Shown: one piece after another, positions 1-4,949 of the stretch
Position numbering within the stretch: position 1 is the first letter of the stretch
Layout of the letters: each line of letters begins with the position of its first letter
DNA from: Euryarchaeota archaeon UBA58
GTDB lineage: Archaea; Thermoplasmatota; Poseidoniia; Poseidoniales; Thalassarchaeaceae
Direction of reading: 5' to 3'
Assembly (NCBI GenBank): GCA_002498525.1
Contig: DAHR01000013.1
Coordinates: 230,706-238,489 of the forward strand
DNA length: 7,784 nucleotides
Translations under genes and position numbers: made by a program
Notes under the pieces: model-generated
Told to the model about the DNA's origin: nothing
The model's input: only the letters and a program-made list of their open reading frames with translations
Databases searched by the model: none

Positions 1-4
1 TGAA

Positions 5-1696
5 TCACAGAATCACCCCCCATTTGGCGATGACCTCGTTGGCAGCATCTTCTGGAGTTCGAGGGTCGATTGTCGTCGAATCGGCCATTATCATCGCGCC
101 CTGATCGTCGATCAGTGCGCGGCCGTTGACGATCAGATTATGGGCAAGATATCTATCTCTGAGAGCGGCGACGAAGCCGGCTTGACCCTCTTTGGTAACC
201 TCGGCCTTGACGGTCTCTTGATCCATGCCGATGAAGGCTTCTGTCGCCTCCTTGTTGAGTAAAAGGGAGGCATTAGAGACGCCATCATCGATGACGAATC
301 TGACGCGCAGATCCTCATTTCCGCGCTGCGCCCCGTGATCGACGCAAGCGCTGTCGCGCAGCACTCTGCGGCACTCGGGACAACGCTCGACAATTCCTGA
401 ATCGGGCCGCACTGCAACTACTCGGCCGGCGGTTCGAATGCCTCGGCGCGAACCGCCGTTGACCAGAGTGGTCAGGTCGACATCGACCCAATGGGTCTCG
501 GGGTCGATTGCATCCCAAGGCGGGTCGGAGAGGTCGATGACCTGATTCGGGTCATCGACAACGAGGTCGGGCGAGCCCTGCCAGAACTGGATGCGAGCCC
601 CATTCAGATGCAGGAAGGAGCCGGCTTCCGGCGAGATGTCGCACCACGCTGTGAGGCGGCATCTACCGGACGGATCCATCACATCTCCACTGCGAACGGT
701 TCTCTCTTCGCCGTCAGCATTGGTGAAGGTGCGGGCCTGCCAATTCTCGACCTGCACGGTGATCTCGACATCTCGCATACCATCGCGCAGGTCGGCAATC
801 TTCGATCTTGTGCTGGTATTCAGCTCCTCGACGCTGGCGAAGGATTTGTCGATATAGGGTTCGATCTTCGTCGAGTCGCTGATGTTAATCTCAGGCGTGT
901 CGCGGTATCGTCGAATCGAAGCGCGGTCAATCTTGATCAGTGATCCGACTTCGTTGTCGAAGGCTCGCCACGAGATGAAGCCGATGGTCCCGGATGAATC
1001 GGCGAGCCTGCCGCGAACCACCTCGAGCGTGCCTGTGCCGTCGCGCTTGACGATGCTGTCGTCCTTCTTCGAGAGTACTCGCGCGACGATGTTGACAATG
1101 CCTTCTTGTTTTCCAGCGACCTCGATACTGACCGGCTCATCGGAGAGTTGAGTGACGGCCGGGCCGCCTTCCTTGAGGACGGTGACGCGGCTCGGTCGGT
1201 TGATGTTAATCGAGCGGCGGTCGTTCCAGAAGTTCACCGAGACTCCCTCGAGCCGCACGACTGCGCCCGGAGTCAGATTCTGGGCGTGGTCACCCCAATC
1301 GGTGAAGTCCCAGCGTTCTCGCTCGCCCTCCCAGGGACTGTCCTCGATCCGGCCGTAGGCGATCTGTCGCTCTTCGCCGCGGACGGTCTGGATCTTGGGG
1401 ATGTATGATAGGACAGCGACTTCGATGGTGACGTTCTTGTCATCCTTGTCCAATTCGGAGAACTTCGTCGCTTTCTTCTCCGGGAAAGAGGTGCGGGACG
1501 AAGAAGTGATGGTCGAAACCTCCTGTCCCGAAGCCATCTGGAATTTTCGTACAACGGACCTCAATGCATCCTCAGGCGGGATGAGGAACTCCTCTTCGTA
1601 CCGCCTGAATTCCTTGATTATCTCTTCGTCTTCAGCGTTCTCGCATTCTTGTTTCACAACAGCGATCTGCGCTGCATATCTTCCATCATCACTCAT
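5..1696 (-). CDS. rpa: Replication protein A-like ssDNA-binding protein (four OB folds, zinc finger)
   Basis: This 563-residue protein is predicted to bind single-stranded DNA in replication, repair and recombination. It opens with a charged helical segment (about 5-55, including LIPPEDALRSVVRKF) like that of archaeal RPA large subunits. OB-fold-like stretches follow at about 85-175, 197-280, 305-390 and 405-545. Each shows the family pattern of a DxSG or similar turn followed by a W-containing strand (DSSGTIGFISWRAF at 233-246; DPSGRCRLTAWCD at 341-353). The last OB fold carries a zinc-finger pattern with C439, C442, C451 and H454. The layout resembles single-polypeptide euryarchaeal RPAs. 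The ATG at 1696 is preceded by AGGTGA with a 4-base spacer, which fixes the start. It is transcribed away from mogA, and a structured leader lies upstream. The family assignment is confident; exact OB boundaries are inferred by eye. Confidence 0.9.
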   Translation of the reverse strand: MSDDGRYAAQIAVVKQECENAEDEEIIKEFRRYEEEFLIPPEDALRSVVRKFQMASGQEVSTITSSSRTSFPEKKATKFSELDKDDKNVTIEVAVLSYIPKIQTVRGEERQIAYGRIEDSPWEGERERWDFTDWGDHAQNLTPGAVVRLEGVSVNFWNDRRSININRPSRVTVLKEGGPAVTQLSDEPVSIEVAGKQEGIVNIVARVLSKKDDSIVKRDGTGTLEVVRGRLADSSGTIGFISWRAFDNEVGSLIKIDRASIRRYRDTPEINISDSTKIEPYIDKSFASVEELNTSTRSKIADLRDGMRDVEITVQVENWQARTFTNADGEERTVRSGDVMDPSGRCRLTAWCDISPEAGSFLHLNGARIQFWQGSPDLVVDDPNQVIDLSDPPWDAIDPETHWVDVDLTTLVNGGSRRGIRTAGRVVAVRPDSGIVERCPECRRVLRDSACVDHGAQRGNEDLRVRFVIDDGVSNASLLLNKEATEAFIGMDQETVKAEVTKEGQAGFVAALRDRYLAHNLIVNGRALIDDQGAMIMADSTTIDPRTPEDAANEVIAKWGVIL

Positions 1697-1700
1697 CGGC

Positions 1701-1706
1701 TCACCT
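1701..1706 (-). promoter_or_regulatory. Shine-Dalgarno of the RPA gene
   Basis: On the minus strand the bases read AGGTGA followed by GCCG and the ATG. This matches six bases of the complement of the archaeal 16S rRNA 3' end (AGGAGGTGAT) at a workable spacing, and it supports the chosen RPA start. Confidence 0.7.
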
Positions 1707-1709
1707 ACA

Positions 1710-1747
1710 ATCAGAGGTGTGGACGCGAGCCTACTTCAACCTCTGAT
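1710..1747. repeat. Perfect 9-bp inverted repeat just upstream of the RPA start
   Basis: ATCAGAGGT at 1710-1718 and its exact reverse complement ACCTCTGAT at 1739-1747 flank a 20-base spacer. The structure ends only four bases before the RPA Shine-Dalgarno sequence. It could be a protein operator or an mRNA hairpin that leaves the ribosome site open. It overlaps the larger inverted repeat at 1718-1825 by a few bases. Function is inferred. Confidence 0.45.
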
Positions 1748-1821
1748 GCACCCGATGCGGAATTTTCGCAGTGGACGCCTAGAGCGATGCTTCTCAGTGT
1801 GGGTTGGGGTAGGCTCGACAC
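1711..1821 (-). CDS. Possible 36-residue leader ORF upstream of RPA
   Basis: A GTG at 1821 opens a short frame of 36 codons ending with TGA at 1711-1713, 14 bases before the RPA ATG and in a different frame from it. The peptide begins VSSLPQPTLRS and ends EVGSRPHL. It has no recognisable domain, signal peptide or membrane segment. The reason to list it is the very strong Shine-Dalgarno match (GGAGGTGAT on the minus strand) four bases upstream of the GTG, better than that of any other gene here. An ATG at 1826-1824 overlaps the same site but opens only a 10-codon frame. It may be a translated upstream ORF that couples to RPA, or the SD match may be chance. I do not recognise the peptide. Confidence 0.28.
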   Translation of the reverse strand: MSSLPQPTLRSIALGVHCENSASGASEVEVGSRPHL

Positions 1822-1825
1822 CACA
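1718..1825. repeat. 23-base imperfect inverted repeat spanning the RPA leader
   Basis: The 23 bases at 1718-1740 and the reverse complement of 1803-1825 agree at 18 of 23 positions, with a perfect 9-base core (CGAGCCTAC at 1726-1734; GTAGGCTCG at 1809-1817), matching TGTGG ends and matching CAAC ends. The arms are separated by 62 bases. In an RPA transcript, the right arm covers the start of the possible leader ORF and the left arm covers its end, so pairing could mask one or both. It could equally be a two-site operator between the divergent genes. The alignment is direct; the role is inferred. Confidence 0.5.
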
Positions 1826-1833
1826 TCACCTCC
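1825..1833 (-). promoter_or_regulatory. Near-perfect orphan Shine-Dalgarno in the RPA leader
   Basis: The minus strand reads GGAGGTGAT, a nine-base match to the complement of the conserved archaeal 16S rRNA 3' end. No long ORF begins after it. Only the 36-codon GTG frame starting at 1821, or a 10-codon ATG frame, could use it. Confidence 0.5.
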
Positions 1834-1879
1834 GGGGTCGGTTTGCAGACGGGGAGGTCTTTGAACGTAGCCATTCGAA

Positions 1880-1892
1880 GATGAGCCTCATC
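1880..1892. promoter_or_regulatory. 13-base palindrome upstream of mogA
   Basis: GATGAG and CTCATC flank a single C, giving a perfect 6-1-6 dyad that ends 41 bases before the mogA ATG. Its size and place would fit an operator, but no known regulator site is recognised and no convincing TATA box was found for mogA in this region. Confidence 0.25.
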
Positions 1893-1933
1893 GACCGACT
1901 GGGTTTTCACCGCCAACGCTCTGTCGAGGCTCG

Positions 1934-2482
1934 ATGTCCGCTGGCGAGAGTTGTCGATTCGGTGTTCTGACCGCCTCTGATAGAGCCAGTGCCGGCGACT
2001 ATCAAGACCTCAGCGGGCCGGCTATCGAGGAGTTCCTCGCCGATGCTGTGACCTCACCTTGGGAAGTCGTCAGGCGTCTGGTCGCCGACGAGCAGGAACT
2101 CATCGAAGAAGCCCTGATGGAACTCGCCGACGAGGAGGGTTGCTCAGTCATCGTGACGACGGGTGGCACCGGTCCAGTGCCACGCGATGTGACGCCCGAA
2201 GCCACCGAAGCCGTCTGTGAGCGGATGTTGCCAGGCTTCGGCGAGCAGATGCGTGCGGTTTCCCTCAGATATGTTCCGACGGCGATACTATCGAGGCAGA
2301 CAGCGGGTATCCGCGGCTCGTCGCTGATCATCAATCTGCCAGGTTCGCCGAGATCGATTCGTGAGATCCTCGAGGTGATTTTCGCCGCCGTGCCCTATTG
2401 TGTGGACCTCATCGGCGGACCTTACATCACCACAGATGCAGATGTCGTCGACGCGTTTCGACCGCCTCATGCACGCAGGTAG
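1934..2482 (+). CDS. mogA: Molybdopterin adenylyltransferase MogA
   Basis: This 182-residue protein should activate molybdopterin with ATP to adenylyl-molybdopterin before metal insertion, in cytoplasmic molybdenum (or tungsten) cofactor synthesis. The MoCF/MogA signatures are all present: LTASDRASAGDYQD (12-25), TTGGTGPVPRDVTPEAT (75-91), GFGEQMRAVSLRYVPTAILS and INLPGSP. D52 (ADEQ) and D85 (RDVTP) align with E. coli MogA D49 and D82, which are known to be important for catalysis. The C-terminal VPYCVDLIGGPY and AFRPPHARR also match E. coli MogA closely, whereas a loop of about eight residues before VPYC is missing. GAGG four bases before the ATG supports the start. The similarity is to bacterial MogA rather than to the MoaB type usual in archaea, which suggests gene transfer. 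No other cofactor genes are in the window. Confidence 0.93.
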   Translation: MSAGESCRFGVLTASDRASAGDYQDLSGPAIEEFLADAVTSPWEVVRRLVADEQELIEEALMELADEEGCSVIVTTGGTGPVPRDVTPEATEAVCERMLPGFGEQMRAVSLRYVPTAILSRQTAGIRGSSLIINLPGSPRSIREILEVIFAAVPYCVDLIGGPYITTDADVVDAFRPPHARR

Positions 2483-2495
2483 GCGTGGGGATTAA

Positions 2496-2519
2496 TCTCG
2501 CATTACATATTATACGAGA
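2496..2519. repeat. Inverted repeat bracketing the rph TATA-like box
   Basis: TCTCG at 2496-2500 and CGAGA at 2515-2519 are reverse complements around a 14-base AT-rich spacer that contains the TATA-like element. The arms are short, so chance is possible. If real, it would be an operator placed to block TBP binding. Confidence 0.3.
2503..2514 (+). promoter_or_regulatory. Archaeal TATA-like promoter element for rph
   Basis: The stretch TTACATATTATA stands out as the only strongly AT-rich block in an otherwise GC-rich intergenic gap. Its centre lies about 28 bases before the rph ATG. Since archaeal TATA boxes sit about 25 bases before the transcription start, transcription would begin within a few bases of the ATG, giving a leaderless mRNA. 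This agrees with the absence of a Shine-Dalgarno sequence before rph. Confidence 0.5.
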
Positions 2520-2522
2520 GAT

Positions 2523-2535
2523 TCAGGCCGCCTGA
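2523..2535 (+). promoter_or_regulatory. 13-base palindrome at the predicted rph transcription start
   Basis: TCAGGC and GCCTGA flank one C to give a perfect 6-1-6 dyad ending two bases before the rph ATG. It covers the predicted initiation region, a common place for archaeal repressor operators. No known regulator is recognised. Confidence 0.3.
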
Positions 2536-2537
2536 CC

Positions 2538-3365
2538 ATGGCCAAGATGAAGTCAGGTGATGTCGCATCCGACAGGGCAGTCGACGAATTGCGCGAGATT
2601 GAAGTGACCCTCGATTTCACCCCGAATGCCGATGCCTCCGTCCTCTACCGACAGGGAAACACGATGATACTGGCTTGCGCCACCGTTGCGCCTTCATTGC
2701 CGAGATGGTTTCCGCGTGATGCTACCCGAGGTTGGGTTCACGCGGAATATTCGCTCCTGCCGGGTTCTACTGATTCGCGCTTTCGGAGGGAACGGAATGG
2801 AGCGAAGGGGAGGACTCAGGAGATCGAGCGACTCGTGGCTCGCGCGCTGCGCGGCGCGATTGACCTCGAGGAGCTCGGCCCGATTGCAATCACAGTGGAT
2901 TGTGACGTGCTGAACGCCGATGGCGGCACTCGATGCGCCTCGATCACAGCCGCCAACATCGCCCTGCGACTGGCGATTCGCAGGCTCATCACAAATGGAA
3001 AGTGCCTGCCAGCAGACTTGCGACTGAGCCCTGAACAGATCCGCAACGGAAAGGAACCACCCCGACTCAGTGCCGAGCAGGCTGCCGAACACGAACTCGC
3101 GGTTCTGCGATGGGACCTCGCTGCGATCAGCGTCGGTCTCATCGATGGCGAGGTCTACACCGACCTCGACTACATCCTCGACTCAAACGCTGACGTCGAC
3201 ATGAACGTCGTCATGACCTCGAACGGCAAGTACGTCGAGGTCCAAGGAACCGGAGAGGAATTCACCTACACTCGCGACGAGCTCGACGCCCTGCTCGATG
3301 CGGCGACCGCCGGCATCGAGAAACTCAATGAGATCCAAGCGAGCATCCTCCACGGCGTCGAGTGA
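2538..3365 (+). CDS. rph: RNase PH, bacterial type, with an internal insertion
   Basis: This 275-residue protein is a phosphate-dependent 3'-5' exoribonuclease that trims tRNA precursor 3' ends. Family blocks occur in order: GWVHAEYSLLPGST (65-78), GRTQEIERLVARALRGAIDL (91-110), ITVDCDVLNADGGTRCASIT (118-137) with the phosphate-binding GGTR at 129-132, AAISVGLIDGE (195-205), DLDY (209-212) and DMNVVMT (221-227) followed by VEVQGT. These match E. coli RNase PH far better than archaeal exosome subunit Rrp41, so I call RNase PH. Between NGK (153-155) and AAISVG it has 39 residues where E. coli has about 10, an insertion of roughly 29 charged residues. It also has about 12 extra N-terminal residues. 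There is no Shine-Dalgarno; an in-frame ATG three codons in (2547) is an alternative start. It lies 55 bases after mogA and 100 bases before tRNA-Phe, a possible substrate. Confidence 0.92.
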   Translation: MAKMKSGDVASDRAVDELREIEVTLDFTPNADASVLYRQGNTMILACATVAPSLPRWFPRDATRGWVHAEYSLLPGSTDSRFRRERNGAKGRTQEIERLVARALRGAIDLEELGPIAITVDCDVLNADGGTRCASITAANIALRLAIRRLITNGKCLPADLRLSPEQIRNGKEPPRLSAEQAAEHELAVLRWDLAAISVGLIDGEVYTDLDYILDSNADVDMNVVMTSNGKYVEVQGTGEEFTYTRDELDALLDAATAGIEKLNEIQASILHGVE

Positions 3366-3465
3366 ACGGCGCGATTTCGCCTCAAAACGTCTCGACCCCC
3401 ACACAAACGGCTCGACTGCACCGCGGAAGAATTGAAGTGGAACGTGGGCTGGCGAGAGCGCTACG

Positions 3466-3541
3466 GGGACTGTAGCTCAGTTGGGAGAGCGCCGCACTGA
3501 AGATGCGGAGGCCGCTGGTTCAAGTCCGGCCAGTCCCACCA
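3466..3541 (+). tRNA. tRNA-Phe (anticodon GAA), CCA encoded
   Basis: A complete cloverleaf can be drawn. The acceptor GGGACTG (3466-3472) pairs with CAGTCCC (3531-3537). The D arm is GCTC/GAGC (3475-3478, 3487-3490). The anticodon stem CCGCA/TGCGG encloses the loop CTGAAGA with anticodon GAA at 3499-3501. The variable loop is AGGCC and the T arm is GCTGG-TTCAAGT-CCGGC with one G-U pair. The discriminator A is at 3538 and CCA is encoded at 3539-3541. There is no intron. No clear TATA box was seen in 3366-3465, so it may be read through from rph, whose product would trim its 3' end. The downstream sequence contains an inverted copy of its 3' end. Confidence 0.97.
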
Positions 3542-3595
3542 TTAGACTCGGAAGATGAGGCAAAGCCCATTCTCATCCGAATGGGACTGGCTGGA
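3525..3595. repeat. Inverted copy of the tRNA-Phe 3' end downstream of the tRNA
   Basis: TCCGGCCAGTCCCA (3525-3538, T-stem 3' strand through acceptor and discriminator) is matched at 13 of 14 positions by the reverse complement of 3582-3595. In RNA the single mismatch becomes a G-U wobble, so a continuous 14-pair helix is possible. It would compete with the normal acceptor and T stems if the precursor extends that far. The arms are separated by 43 bases. It may be a relic of a rearranged tRNA end or a folded trailer; both are inferences. Confidence 0.55.
3566..3585 (+). terminator. Tight hairpin between tRNA-Phe and the convergent gene
   Basis: CCCATTC (3566-3572) and GAATGGG (3579-3585) form a perfect 7-bp stem with a 6-base loop. 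The left arm overlaps a competing stem, GATGAG/CTCATC (3554-3559, 3572-3577). A short T run (ATTTTCAG) follows about 15 bases after. The hairpin lies in the convergent gap between the rightward tRNA and the leftward endonuclease gene, a natural place for a terminator, but archaeal terminators usually rely on T runs, so the call is tentative. Confidence 0.3.
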
Positions 3596-3633
3596 CATCA
3601 TTTTCAGTAAGATCAATTGAATTGACGACCCAA

Positions 3634-4848
3634 TCAGAACAAGTCTTCGAAATCCTTGTCATCGTCGCCGCCCTCAATGGACATCATCTTGCCATCGTCT
3701 TTCTTGGCTTTCTTGGGCACAAGGACCGTCTTCGGTTTCTTCGCAGCCTCGGCTTTCGCCTTCTTCGCAGCCTCGGCAGCCTCGGCAGCCTTTGCTTCCC
3801 TCGCTGCCTTCGCAGCTGCCCTCTTCTCCTTGTCAGTGAGAAGGGCTTGCTTGCGAGCCTCGGCTTGTTCCTTTTCACGCCGAGCCAATTCCTCAACGTC
3901 GATGCCAGCCTCGGCAGCGAGCTTCATGCGACGATCATCGCGAGCACGGATCTCGAGCAGGCGCTGGCGCGCCTTGTCATAGTGCTGCACCATATACATC
4001 GCATCGTGCTCGAGCAAGGGCGAATCGGAGATGATGGTGATGTCCATCCAGTCGCCCTCTTCGGCGAGATATTCTGCGAATGGTTCGAACTTCAAGTCAG
4101 ACTTCTTGATCTGAGTATAATGTTGAGCATTACCCATGCGATGTTCGACGCCAGCGAAGTGGCAGTAGAATGTCTTGCCGCCGTAGGTCTCGCGAACTTG
4201 GTCGAATAACTCAGCATAATCTTCGGACGTCTTCATGCGACCGTGGCCTCGAGCGTGAATGTGAGCCATGTTCAACACCGGAACGGTGCCCTCGACGTGG
4301 TTGACGACCTCGAGAACCTCTTCGACTGTTCCCCACAATTCCTGCTGTCCACTCGTCTCGATGCCTACGAGGGTCGGCTCCGCCTCATGCACCCAAGGGA
4401 AGGCGGAGTAGTCTTCCTCTTCCTCCTCAACTCCCCAGATGGAGCGGACACGGTCGACCACACCAGCCATGACGTTGGCGACTTGTTCGTTGGCTTCGGT
4501 CCCAGGCTCGTAATCGCAGTAGGGGCCGACGTGGCAAACCATGTGTCGAGCGTTGATGATTTTACCAACCTGCATCGACGATTCCATCTTTGAAAGGGTG
4601 CGATTTCGCTCGCGGCGGTTACCGAGAATTTCACCGTAATAGGGGCCGTGTACGTTCATTTCGAAGTCGGCCTTGTGCGAGAGAATGCCCGCCTGCCAGT
4701 ATTGGTCGAAGTGGTGAGGTTGGACTTGGCGAACGGTTTGAATCTCCATCGTCTCGAGTCCGAGAACGGTGATGTCGTCCATTCCCTCGACGATGGTTCG
4801 GCCTTTGCAAGACAGTGGAACTCCAGCCGGTCCGAGTCGTAGTGGCAT
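3634..4848 (-). CDS. nfo: Endonuclease IV-like TIM-barrel protein with a Lys/Ala-rich tail
   Basis: This 404-residue protein belongs to the AP endonuclease 2 / endonuclease IV family, which cleaves DNA at abasic sites using a trinuclear zinc site. The N terminus RLGPAGVPLSCKGRT is typical of archaeal members and supports the ATG at 4848. Likely ligands are H67 (VHGPYYGE), H106 (VCHVGPY), E164 (GIETSGQ), H196 (NMAHIHAR), H230 (CHFAGVEH) and H243. Expected acidic ligands appear changed: N193 where family members have Asp (before AHIH), A241/N240 near H243, and D275 (ISDSP) where Glu is usual. An acidic EEEEED run at 141-146 looks like a family insertion. Residues from about 292 to 404 form an extra tail: charged coiled-coil-like helix, Ala/Lys repeats (344-371), then an acidic end DDDKDFEDLF. 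Activity is therefore uncertain; it could be a non-canonical AP endonuclease or another TIM-barrel enzyme. Confidence 0.75.
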   Translation of the reverse strand: MPLRLGPAGVPLSCKGRTIVEGMDDITVLGLETMEIQTVRQVQPHHFDQYWQAGILSHKADFEMNVHGPYYGEILGNRRERNRTLSKMESSMQVGKIINARHMVCHVGPYCDYEPGTEANEQVANVMAGVVDRVRSIWGVEEEEEDYSAFPWVHEAEPTLVGIETSGQQELWGTVEEVLEVVNHVEGTVPVLNMAHIHARGHGRMKTSEDYAELFDQVRETYGGKTFYCHFAGVEHRMGNAQHYTQIKKSDLKFEPFAEYLAEEGDWMDITIISDSPLLEHDAMYMVQHYDKARQRLLEIRARDDRRMKLAAEAGIDVEELARREKEQAEARKQALLTDKEKRAAAKAAREAKAAEAAEAAKKAKAEAAKKPKTVLVPKKAKKDDGKMMSIEGGDDDKDFEDLF

Positions 4849-4865
4849 AACCTGTACACTCCGCA

Positions 4866-4886
4866 GGTCGCCCCGAAAGGGTGACC
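4866..4886. repeat. Strong hairpin upstream of the endonuclease IV homologue
   Basis: GGTCGCCC (4866-4873) and GGGTGACC (4879-4886) pair around a 5-base loop. There are eight pairs with one G-U on plus-strand RNA, or seven pairs with an A-C mismatch on minus-strand RNA. It sits in the 97-base spacer between the stop of the 213-residue gene and the start of the endonuclease gene, 18 bases from that ATG. Two more short complementary runs (AGGGG 4894-4898, CCCCT 4913-4917) lie beside it. It could attenuate or separate the two genes; no T run follows on the minus strand. Confidence 0.4.
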
Positions 4887-4949
4887 CTACTAAAGGGGTA
4901 TCAGGAACGAGTCCCCTCGCAGCCTCTGAATGTGAAAGTAAATCAGAAT

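Noticed and set aside
1719..1778. Direct repeat GTGGACGC (1719-1726 and 1771-1778)
   Set aside because: Only eight bases with no further extension; easily due to chance in GC-rich DNA.
1395..1970. A 191-codon plus-strand frame overlapping the RPA start and the mogA start
   Set aside because: It is antisense to RPA and runs into mogA in another frame; its translation has no recognisable motif, whereas both genes it overlaps are clearly real.
2538..3365. Archaeal exosome subunit Rrp41
   Set aside because: An archaeon would be expected to carry Rrp41, but the blocks GWVHAEYSLLPGST, DCDVLNADGGTR and DMNVVMT followed by VEVQGT are those of bacterial-type RNase PH.
3622..4209. A 195-codon plus-strand frame opposite the endonuclease tail
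   Set aside because: Its hydrophobic Leu/Phe-rich stretches are the complement of Lys/Ala/Glu codons in the tail, a known shadow effect; there is no ribosome site.
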